From NCBI RefSeq assembly GCF_036178845.1, contig NZ_CP108070.1:10478001-10542000 (forward strand): 64,000 nt of DNA. Direction: 5' to 3'. The stretch comes from Streptomyces sp. NBC_00271 (lineage in GTDB: Bacteria > Actinomycetota > Actinomycetes > Streptomycetales > Streptomycetaceae). A model generated the notes under the pieces. It was not told the origin of the DNA and did not search any database. It was given only the letters and a program-made list of their open reading frames with translations. A program made the position numbers and the translations under genes. Below are positions 35,101-41,385 of the stretch, one piece after another (position 1 is the first letter of the stretch; the number at the start of each line of letters is the position of its first letter).

Positions 35101-36849
35101 GGCGGCCCGCAGACGTCCGGCCGCGTTGGCCTCCTCCACCCCCAGGATCCGCAACGCGCGGACTGTCTCGGGGTCCTGTCCGATGGCGTCGTGCAGGTAC
35201 ACCGTCGTGTCGTAGGCGAGCCGCACGCCGTCGTGCCGACGAAACACCGTGCCCTCGGAAGGGGAACGGAAGGCGCCGCCTTCGGTGAGCAGGATCTTCG
35301 CGCTTCGCGCTTCGGCCGCCTGAGCCGAATTGCCGGTCTCGACGATAGACGCCGCCAGCAGCAGCGCGCACTTGGCACCTTCCACACTGCGGTCCGAGGC
35401 CAGTGCCTCCAGCCAATTGCGCAGCGGGGACGCAGCGACGCCAGCCTGGTCGAGGATGTCCCTCGCCCTCGATCGCCTGTCGCGACCCTCCACACTGTGG
35501 TGGCACCAGTTCTTGGGACGCCCCGGGTGGGACGCCCACCCTTCGAGCCAGGCCGGTGCGAGATTCTCCGGATGCAGCCGCAGCTTTCCGGGGAGTCGGA
35601 GAATCCCGTCCTGGTCCGGCAGGGAGGCCCGACGGGCGGCCGCCTGCAGCACCTTTTGGCTGAGCATCTCGTCGCCCCACTGGGAGGCCTCGCGACCACG
35701 CGCCGTGAGCAGGGTCAGGAAGGCCCCCGGGTCCTTCTCCTCGTACAGATCGGGGATCGAGTCGACCACGAGCTCCGCGGCCCTGGTCACCAACTCCTCG
35801 TTGAAATCGCTCTTGGTCAGATTCTGGCGATCCTCGGGGGTCTTCCACGGCGCGTTGAGAAGGCCGGTCAAAGTCGTGTCGTAGTTGGTCGGGAAGTAGG
35901 CCCAGAACGTGCCACGCTTCGCGCGCTGCGGGACACCCTTGTCGGGGACAGCCCAGGAGATGGTGACGACAGGCCGATCGTGCAGCTCTCCCGCCGTCCG
36001 TGCGGCGCTCGCACTGGGTTCGTGGTCGATGCTGAAGACGAACCAGCGCTCATTGCTGCGTGGAGCACCGTCGCGCTGCTCCACGACACGGTGCTCGACG
36101 CCCTGCGTGTCCTGTGTGATCTCCCGGCACACCTCGTGGCCGGTACGGGTGTCCTCCAGGACCAGGCGGTCCACGTGGGGCGAGAAGAGCATGAAATGTG
36201 CAGGGAAGTTGACGATGTCCCGCCCCAGCCGGTCCTCGGCCCCGTCGTGCAGTGGGAGCACCACCGTCGTCGACGCCCACGTCATCAGCTCGTCGAGTCG
36301 CTCGTCACGCCGACGCTCCGCCTCCAGGTCCAGTGGCTGCGCCATCCGCAGCACCGGGGTGGGATCCAGCCTGGAGAGGTCGGGGACCGTTTCCCGGATG
36401 ACACGGGCCGACCAGTCCTTGTCGAAGCCGAACGAGCCGGACGCGCTGTAGAAGCGAGGGGTGTCCGACACGCTCAGCACCGACTTGACACCGACCCCGA
36501 AGCGTCCGATCTTCCCGGTCCGTTTCCGTGACACGGCCATGCGCAGGATCGTGTCGGCGCCGCCCGGGGTCATCGGTGTGCCGGTGTTGGCGCAGTACAG
36601 GTGTTTGTCGGCGAGAAGGACATGGATTGTGCTTACGACGCCGGGCTGGCGCTCCATGTTCTCGTCCGCGCCGTTCTGGACGAGCTCATAGATCTGACGT
36701 TCGCCGTAGCCGCCCTGTGTGATGCGCCGCTCGTTGTTCGCGTGCTCCAGGACATGGCCGGGATCGGCCCGGTAGACGTTGAGAACCCGTTGCGACAGTT
36801 CCTCGACGACCTTGACGACGCCGTCCGCCTCGAGCTCGAAATCAGACAT
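32143..36849 (-). CDS. GHKL ATPase (sacsin-like) fused to SF2 DEAH helicase
   Basis: A 1568-residue protein, first gene of the operon; ATG at 36849. Residues 1-250 are a GHKL/Hsp90-type ATPase: N-box ELVQNGADE (55-63), G1-type ANTGTPMTPGG (87-97) and G2 lid GRFGVGVKSVL (115-125). Note that the usual Asp of the G1 box is Asn here. A long central region (250-1140) has no recognised domain. Residues about 1150-1560 are an SF2 helicase: LHPYQDALVQRM, Walker A IPTGSGKTRIA, IVDEAHF, GLTATAF, VLTNYKVLTQGFDAPAV and MIGRGLRG. The promoter lies in 36850-37060, where tattttctttc precedes the ATG. A paralogue of its N-terminus starts at 253 on the same strand. Role inferred: sensor/motor of an anti-phage complex with DrmAB. 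Confidence 0.92.
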   Translation of the reverse strand: MSDFELEADGVVKVVEELSQRVLNVYRADPGHVLEHANNERRITQGGYGERQIYELVQNGADENMERQPGVVSTIHVLLADKHLYCANTGTPMTPGGADTILRMAVSRKRTGKIGRFGVGVKSVLSVSDTPRFYSASGSFGFDKDWSARVIRETVPDLSRLDPTPVLRMAQPLDLEAERRRDERLDELMTWASTTVVLPLHDGAEDRLGRDIVNFPAHFMLFSPHVDRLVLEDTRTGHEVCREITQDTQGVEHRVVEQRDGAPRSNERWFVFSIDHEPSASAARTAGELHDRPVVTISWAVPDKGVPQRAKRGTFWAYFPTNYDTTLTGLLNAPWKTPEDRQNLTKSDFNEELVTRAAELVVDSIPDLYEEKDPGAFLTLLTARGREASQWGDEMLSQKVLQAAARRASLPDQDGILRLPGKLRLHPENLAPAWLEGWASHPGRPKNWCHHSVEGRDRRSRARDILDQAGVAASPLRNWLEALASDRSVEGAKCALLLAASIVETGNSAQAAEARSAKILLTEGGAFRSPSEGTVFRRHDGVRLAYDTTVYLHDAIGQDPETVRALRILGVEEANAAGRLRAAVTAGFDRYRNNDWEDFWTLTRTVERDEVVKVVKERHPAPETVLKVRTATGQFRLVRNCILAGPVVPADGLRDAAVLIDPAFHAADTEVLKALGAVDRPVPRMNPRSDPWFNDYSAVMYNQFCACLPPNSSRPRPSSVSLMGQDPAGPLHLLAELSAEGKAAFVRELPDPGLVPDWRCSRTSGQGGDLSVESPLIWMLRERGMLATSLGVRRPKAAVSPELEVDDRLLPVAEVAAAHARALRLPSKVQDVPPALWSELALRADSGTDIGFVGSAYAFLAGSGPSDNLGDGARLFRCRVGEDWALKQRESIAVTFEQDQFEVLLRERVPALLVPADVDAQLLVDRFAFRNPSDLLVEEIHSVPLTEPVPLTDVFPRLRQVLARGAAWKLAHCTELVRIVRAPEGRREQTLTETLDGLTVLLCGERDDESTLRAVDRLLGLRLGADGCRGLLRQQARDRDDKKMLKVRQETDPTRKLLLAIGEDRLTAELPPGLALADAQLRGRQVNGLRAAELLIAAHGEDILRVLAPALADAGFDVPRIWTGASPARRFVRTYGFPEAWAGDPQTPSSPKPYETVPGPRKPLKLHPYQDALVQRMYEHLAQGEEKRAMLQIPTGSGKTRIAAEAGVRALRDGLLDGPILWISQSQELAEQAIETWAYVWQTVGTDQPLRITRLWGGIPDAVPVVDGPQVVVAIDDTAVKRLPKEDYAWLRECSLAIVDEAHFAVPKTYTRILDALGIDQYRTSRHLIGLTATAFRGDSDDETRTLASRFGHKRLDFGVFDNDDAYGHLQALKVLAKVEHEELLGGSYTLTAQQVAETRSTNAMTLPAEVVSRLAQDVERTRRIVDRIEELPADWPILVFATSVEHAQVLAALLQDRGITAASIDGRTPPSIRRRRIAAFKDKKIRVLTNYKVLTQGFDAPAVRAVVVARPTFSPNTYIQMIGRGLRGELNGGKESCRILNVADNIENFGRGLAYTRMEHLWHRANR

Positions 36850-37538
36850 GAAAGAAAATACCCCGATCGCATGGGAAAAACAGCCCTCGATGCCGGACGT
36901 GATAACCCCCGTCGGAAGGCTCGACTCGAAAGGCGTTCCCTATCGCTGACATGGCGACAGAAAAGCGCAGCGCGGCTCTATATGTGCGACGGCCCCCCCG
37001 GGCTTACGGAACCGGCCGTGAAGTGGCTGGTTTCCCATCGGAGCACACCCTAACCATGCGATTCGATCCGAGCAAGGACCCTTGACAACGGTCACCGACG
37101 CCAGACGGGACCTTTGGAGGGGGTTCAATCAACCCTGATAGGCAGCCTTGTGACGGGCAGTCAGTATTGGCCCACAGTTGAGTAATATTTCGGGTTGATG
37201 GCAAACTCGGGCGATGTGCGGGTATCGCGAAGTTCATGCACTTTTGTCTTAGCCGGGATGCGCTCGCTCACGTCGATGCGGACCTCTCCGACCGGTCGCA
37301 AATTTGCATATCGAGACGGAGTTCGTGGCTGCGATCGCGAAATCCTAAGTTCACCGAGCATTCTTGGGATCCCTTGAACTTCGGTGTCTAGAAGGTGGAT
37401 TGACGAGATCCGGAAGAAGCCGACCGAAGAGTTCTCCGATCGCCGACAGGTCCGACCGGGCATGTTGCAATTCATTCGGGATCGGCGCTGAATGTGTTCG
37501 GTGCGTCGGACGGTGCCCGCGACGTGAGCGGCTGCGCA

Positions 37539-37588
37539 CCTGCCGAACAGCGGCGGACCGCTCCCCGGCGCCGGCGCTGTTCGGCAGG
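37539..37588. repeat. 14-bp perfect inverted repeat, 22-nt loop
   Basis: Left arm 37539-37552 (cctgccgaacagcg) and right arm 37575-37588 are exact reverse complements. No T-run follows. It lies about 200 bp upstream of the nuclease gene. Confidence 0.6.
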
Positions 37589-37671
37589 CACCGCGAGATC
37601 TGGAGGCCGACACCCTCACGCACTTCTCGGCCGGACGACGAATCGGGAAGGCCCGGACCGAGTCGCGATTC

Positions 37672-37701
37672 GGTGTTGCCGACGGCGCCGTCGGCAACAC
37701 C
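37672..37701. repeat. 30-bp perfect palindrome (candidate operator)
   Basis: Two adjacent 15-bp arms, ggtgttgccgacggc and its exact reverse complement, with no spacer. It lies 85 bp before the nuclease start at 37786. Perfect dyads of this length are typical operators for dimeric or tetrameric repressors, but could also form a cruciform or terminator hairpin. Confidence 0.7.
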
Positions 37702-37785
37702 CACACGCCAAATGCCCCCTCCGGGCACCATCGGCTGGGGACAGTTGGCGGCAAGACCCGACGATCACGCGGGCGCCTGTCGACG

Positions 37786-38757
37786 GTGGATGACATCCTT
37801 GATCGGATACGCCGTCATGTACCGGAGGTTCGCGTGCCGCTCGTTGTCATCCAACCGTCCTACGGCAACCCTGCAGCCCGCCAGCACTGGCGCGACACGC
37901 TTGACAACGTCGTCGACTTCACCGACACCGTGCGCGCACCTCTTCTGACCCCCTCGCAGCGCGAGCAACTGCAGGGGTTCCACCCCGGTGGATCCGCCCG
38001 GTTCTGGGGGGCGACGGGCCGTCAGGACCGGAAGATGGAGCGCCTGAGCCCGGGAGACGTCGTCCTGTTCACCGGCCTGAACCATGTGCGCGGCATCGGC
38101 GAGATCGGCGCGCTCTTTCGCAACGCGGCCTTCGCGGACAGCATGTGGGGCGCCGACGAGGACAACGGCAGCTGGCACAACGTCTACAGCCTTCTGTCGT
38201 TCACTCCTGTCGAGATCCCCTACACCGAGATCTGGGACCTCCCCGGATTCAACGCAGGCGACAACTTCATGGGCCTTCGCATCCTGGACCCCGAGAAGGC
38301 CGCCACCGTCCTGGACGGCCTGGGCATCGAGACACAGAGCGAGGCTCGCGACGACGACAGCCTTCAAGAACCCGTCGCCCGCGCCCTGCGCACCCACACC
38401 GACATCGTCGACGGCGAGGTCCTGCGCACACCGAGCACGCGCTACCGCCTCGAGGAGCGCGAGCTGATCGTCCATCGCACGGAGGCGTTCCTGGTACAGG
38501 AGTACGTCGGCTTCCTGGGCGTCGACCGGCCGCAGCGACTGCGCACCCCCGCCGGGATCACCGACCTGCATCTGGCCCTGCCGGACGGCAGCGAGGTCGT
38601 GGAGGCCAAACGCGCCAGCAGCCGCCGGTTCGTCCGGGAAGCCCTGGCACAGCTGTTGGACTACGCCGTTGCCGAGATTGTAGTCAGGTCTCGGCAATCC
38701 GGGCATTTCGGCCTGGATGGTCCGTCACATCACCGAAGCCTGGGGGCTTGGGCTTGA
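37786..38757 (+). CDS. PUA/EVE-like + PD-(D/E)XK nuclease, 3' end replaced by IS
   Basis: Frame of 323 residues from a GTG at 37786 (no strong ribosome site; the true start could be slightly different). Residues 60-150 (LSPGDVVLFTGLNHVRGIGEI, then MWGADEDNGSWHNVY and SLLSF) look like a PUA/EVE-type domain, which reads modified bases in other restriction enzymes. Residues 255-294 hold a PD-(D/E)XK core: GITDLHLAL supplies the Asp and EVVEAKRAS the Glu-x-Lys, followed by a helix FVREALAQLLDYA. At about codon 294 homology ends; the last 29 residues are read from the IS200/IS605-type remnant that starts with its hairpin at 38669. The nuclease core survives but the end of the fold is missing, so it is probably inactive. 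Confidence 0.65.
   Translation: MDDILDRIRRHVPEVRVPLVVIQPSYGNPAARQHWRDTLDNVVDFTDTVRAPLLTPSQREQLQGFHPGGSARFWGATGRQDRKMERLSPGDVVLFTGLNHVRGIGEIGALFRNAAFADSMWGADEDNGSWHNVYSLLSFTPVEIPYTEIWDLPGFNAGDNFMGLRILDPEKAATVLDGLGIETQSEARDDDSLQEPVARALRTHTDIVDGEVLRTPSTRYRLEERELIVHRTEAFLVQEYVGFLGVDRPQRLRTPAGITDLHLALPDGSEVVEAKRASSRRFVREALAQLLDYAVAEIVVRSRQSGHFGLDGPSHHRSLGAWA
38669..38697. repeat. Subterminal hairpin of IS200/IS605-type element
   Basis: ttgccgaga (38669-38677), 11-nt loop, tctcggcaa (38689-38697). It lies beyond the C-terminal end of the TnpB remnant, where IS200/IS605 elements have the hairpin recognised by their Y1 transposase or by the omega RNA end. It marks the junction with the disrupted nuclease gene. 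Confidence 0.6.
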
Positions 38758-39630
38758 GTACGGTCTCTCGCTTCTGTCTGCCGCTGGTGCGGCAGGGTTG
38801 CGCCGCCTGCCCGCCCCGTCCCCGTCGTGCGGCGGGGGCGGGTGGTGCGGGTCTTGTGGTCGGCTCCACGAGGCTTCGACACCTTGGCGGTGTCCTGGTC
38901 TGCGGCCACTCCGGTACCAGTTGGTGCTGTTGTTGCTGCGAGGGCGGCGAGGTTGCGGGCCGCGTTGTCGTTCCGGTCGATGACCAGGCCGCAGGCGTCG
39001 CATTCGTAGGCCCGCACGTGCAGCGGCAGTTTGGCTTTCACCGCGCCGCACCCGGAACAGGTCTTGGAGGAGGGGAACCAGCGGTCGGCGGCCACGACGC
39101 GGCAGCCGTTCCTGAGGGTCTTGTAGGTGAGCTGACGGCGGATCTCCCCGAACCCGGCGTCGGCGATCCGGCGGGCCAGGTGCCGGTTGCGGAGCATCCC
39201 GGCGACGTTGAGGTCCTCGACCACGACGCTGCCGAACTCGGCGGTCACGGCAGTGGTGAGCTTGTGCAGGGCGTCGGTGCGCAGGTTCGCCACCCGGTGA
39301 TGCACCTTGTTGCGGCGGGTCGGCCTTCTCCCACCGTTTCGACGGCTTCTGGCCGGTCCGGCGGTGGGAAGCGACGTGGGAGGCCCGGCGCAGATGCCTG
39401 AGCGCTGTGTCGAGGTGCCGGGGGTTGGCAATGGTGCGGATTTCACCGGTGCTGTCGGCCAGGACCGCGAGCGTTTTCACGCCGAGGTCGATCCCGACCG
39501 CGACGTCAGGGCGGGTGACGCGCCGGATCTCCCGCGCGGTCTCGACCTGGAAAGAGACGAACCAGCGACCGCGTTCGTGCCGCACGGTCGCGGACAGGAT
39601 GCGCGCCCTCCCGGCCCGCAAGGGTCCCAG
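38730..39630 (-). pseudogene. tnpB: TnpB (OrfB, IS605 family), truncated and frameshifted
   Basis: RuvC motif I VGIDLGVKTLAVL is in one frame (ORF ending 38725), whereas RuvC II VVVEDLNVAGML, the zinc ribbon CSGCGAVKAKLP / YECDACG and RuvC III DRNDNAARNL are in another frame (ORF ending 38730). The switch lies near 39310-39325. The first 130 or so residues are also missing, as homology starts at about RAGRARILSATV. TnpB is an RNA-guided nuclease accompanying IS605-type elements; this copy is dead. The RuvC acidic residues themselves are conserved, so decay is fairly recent. Confidence 0.8.
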
Positions 39631-39639
39631 GAATGCCGG

Positions 39640-39862
39640 GTCGCTCCTCTCCGCCTCTTCGGTGTTGCCCGATGGCGACGTGAGCGTGGTGAGCCAGTGG
39701 GCGTCGTGGACCGGCAACCCGCGTGCCGTGATGTGGGGCATGCGGCGGTCCCCTGCCCCGTCGGCCAGGAGGATCACGTCCGTGACGCCGGCGGAGAGAT
39801 TGACGGCGGCGGCTCCGCCCAGCTCCGCGATGCGGGTACGCAGCGCCGACGCGTGGCTTCAG
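39640..39862 (-). pseudogene. BRCT-like domain fragment
   Basis: On the minus strand from 39862: LRTRIAELGGAAAVNLSAG, then VTDVILLADG and MPHITARGLPVHDAHWLTTL. The alternation of a helix, a GGAAAVNLS loop, a hydrophobic strand VTDVILL, and LPVHDAHWL (position of the conserved BRCT Trp) matches the second half of a BRCT domain as found in actinobacterial proteins. It lacks a start and is fused by chance to the TnpB remnant. Recognition is by eye and moderate. Confidence 0.4.
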
Positions 39863-39879
39863 GTCGTCGGTGGGCGGCG

Positions 39880-40501
39880 CGACCCGCCGGTTCAGGGCAG
39901 TTGAGACCATGGCGGCGTGCTCGAAGTCTGCCGCCGTGATGGGCCCTCGGGCGACACGGCCAAGGTAGCCCAAGCGTTGGAGTGCGTAGAGGACGCCAAG
40001 TGCTCCGCCCAAGCTCAGCATCGAGTGGCCGGTGCGAACCCATCGGTCCTTGGAGTGACGGGCTGCAGTCGCGAAGAGGATGGTCGTGAAGATCATCGCG
40101 ATGCCGATGTACATGGCGAAGAGGCCGACATGCGCAAGTGCCCAGGTGGACGGACGGTGTTCGCTGAAGTTTTCGTCCGGTTCCCGACCCTGACTGGGCG
40201 CAAGGGCGAAGGCAACGGACATCAGCGTCAGACACATGGCCGCGATGATGTGCCGAAGCCGCTGATGCCATCCTTCGGGCCGCTTCACCACGATGATGAA
40301 GTCGAGGAGGGCAGCTGCCGAGACGACTCCGAGCATGTGCTTCATGAGGTAGCCGAGGCTGCTTACGCCCGTGAGGGCGTCCGCCCTCTCGCTGACGGCA
40401 GGTATCGCGAAGGTCATCGCCACAGCCAGGCTGAGAAACGTGGTCTCCAGGGCCCGCTGCTTCTGCGAGTGTCCCAGCGATGGCGCTCTCCATAGCGCCA
40501 C
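39880..40501 (-). pseudogene. MAB_1171c-like membrane protein, 3'-truncated
   Basis: Minus frame with at least five hydrophobic helices (TTFLSLAVAMTFAIPAV, MLGVVSAAALLDFIIVV, IIAAMCLTLMSVAFAL, GLFAMYIGIAMIFTTILFA, LSLGGALGVLYALQRLG) separated by basic loops, matching the N-terminal half of MAB_1171c/DUF6545 putative transporters in actinomycetes. The start (GTG at 40501) lies inside the first segment, and the cytoplasmic C-terminal domain is absent, replaced at about 39880 by the BRCT fragment. Full-length members have about 400 residues. It is not expected to be functional. Confidence 0.6.
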
Positions 40502-40650
40502 TGCCCAGAGCAGGGCTGGGACGTGCGTTGCCCAGATTCACAGGCTGGGTAGGTAGGCCTGGAGGGCCACTTTGCCACTTACCTTGACTGGAATGCGGTT
40601 GCATCAAGCAGGACCCATATCCCCCATCCCATCCGTGAGACAATCACCTC

Positions 40651-41310
40651 ATGATTGATCCCGTGAGCGTCGACTTGGCGCAATTTCTCACCAGTTGGTA
40701 CGGGCCGCCCGACGCCTCGTCAAGCCGCTTGTCGGGCCCGCATGCATGGCTGCCTGAGCCATTGAAGGACTGGCATGAGCTCTCCTCTCAATGGACAAGG
40801 CCGCTCATGACTCTAAGAAGAATGAGGGCACCAAAGGAAATCACAATAGAAGACGGAAAAGCCATCTTCATGACAGACGCTGGCGATGAGGTATGGGCTT
40901 TCGATCCAGGCAGCCCCACGGACGTCTACGAGGGACAGCTCTACGAAGAATGGGGAAAGTGCGCAGAGAGCCTTCCCGAATTCTTGACTCACAACGCCCT
41001 CAATGAAGCAGCCCACAATGCCACATCCCGAAGGGTGTGCGACGAAGTGAAAGAGGAGCTGCTTTCAGAAATTTTGGCACCTATGACGGAAGTTTCTTTC
41101 CGCGGGTGGCGAGTGCCGCGTGCTGGACATCGAGTATTCATGGGTGATTCGCTGATAGCGGATGTCGGCCCAGCGCTTCAGGATCATGCTCCGTGGGGCC
41201 TTAAGTCCGGGTATGTGCAGATCCAAATCGGAAGCAAGGAGCCTGCCGCCATGACCTATCTGGACAAGATTTCCAACCTCGACTGGTTGAAATCTGGACG
41301 CATCGAGTAG
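40651..41310 (+). CDS. Putative SMI1/KNR4 (SUKH)-like immunity protein
   Basis: A 219-residue soluble acidic protein; ATG at 40651. Its GC is clearly lower than that of neighbours, a usual mark of toxin/immunity cassettes. PPDASSSRLSGPHAWLPEPLKDWHE, then ITIEDGKAIFMTDAGDEVWAFD and the YEEWGKCAESLPEFL helix recall the SUKH (SMI1/KNR4) immunity fold, where short motifs around W-x-x-P, strands with E-N-Q-G/D-x-W and a final helix are typical. It ends 76 bp from the end of the polymorphic toxin gene on the opposite strand, with a strong terminator between them. Inferred role: neutralises the deaminase toxin domain. The family assignment is tentative. Confidence 0.6.
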   Translation: MIDPVSVDLAQFLTSWYGPPDASSSRLSGPHAWLPEPLKDWHELSSQWTRPLMTLRRMRAPKEITIEDGKAIFMTDAGDEVWAFDPGSPTDVYEGQLYEEWGKCAESLPEFLTHNALNEAAHNATSRRVCDEVKEELLSEILAPMTEVSFRGWRVPRAGHRVFMGDSLIADVGPALQDHAPWGLKSGYVQIQIGSKEPAAMTYLDKISNLDWLKSGRIE

Positions 41311-41345
41311 ATGCAGCGAAGCGATGTCATCGGGAGTAACCGGCT

Positions 41346-41377
41346 CCGACCCCGACAGGAAGACCTGTCGGGGTCGG
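41346..41377 (+). terminator. Intrinsic terminator of the immunity gene
   Basis: 13-bp perfect stem ccgaccccgacag / ctgtcggggtcgg with a 6-nt loop (gaagac), followed by tcgcttttc. It lies 35 nt after the immunity stop and 8 nt before the toxin stop on the other strand, so it can insulate both convergent genes. Confidence 0.85.
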
Positions 41378-41385
41378 TCGCTTTT

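Larger units (their letters stand above)
36850..37785. other. Long non-coding stretch between DISARM-like operon and nuclease gene
   Basis: 936 bp with no supported gene on either strand. It contains the operon's upstream region, a 14-bp inverted repeat (37539-37588) and a 30-bp perfect palindrome (37672-37701) just before the next gene. One short plus-strand frame near 37395-37490 (IDEIRKKPTEEFSDRRQV) reads like protein but has no start or family. Confidence 0.45.
38669..39640 (-). mobile_element. IS200/IS605-family remnant (TnpB only)
   Basis: Bounded on the low side by the hairpin at 38669-38697 and on the high side by the point near 39640 where TnpB homology gives way to an unrelated gene fragment. 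No tnpA (Y1 transposase) is present, and the first third of tnpB is missing. It separates a truncated nuclease gene from BRCT and membrane-protein debris. Confidence 0.65.

Noticed and set aside
32158..36531. A 1457-codon plus-strand open frame opposite the GHKL-helicase gene
   Set aside because: It is exactly antisense to a protein with clear GHKL and helicase motifs. Its translation is rich in Arg, Gly and Val with no domain, as expected in GC-rich antisense frames.
37161..37796. A 211-codon minus-strand frame upstream of the nuclease gene
   Set aside because: It spans the palindrome and inverted repeat, has low-complexity composition, no ribosome site and no family.
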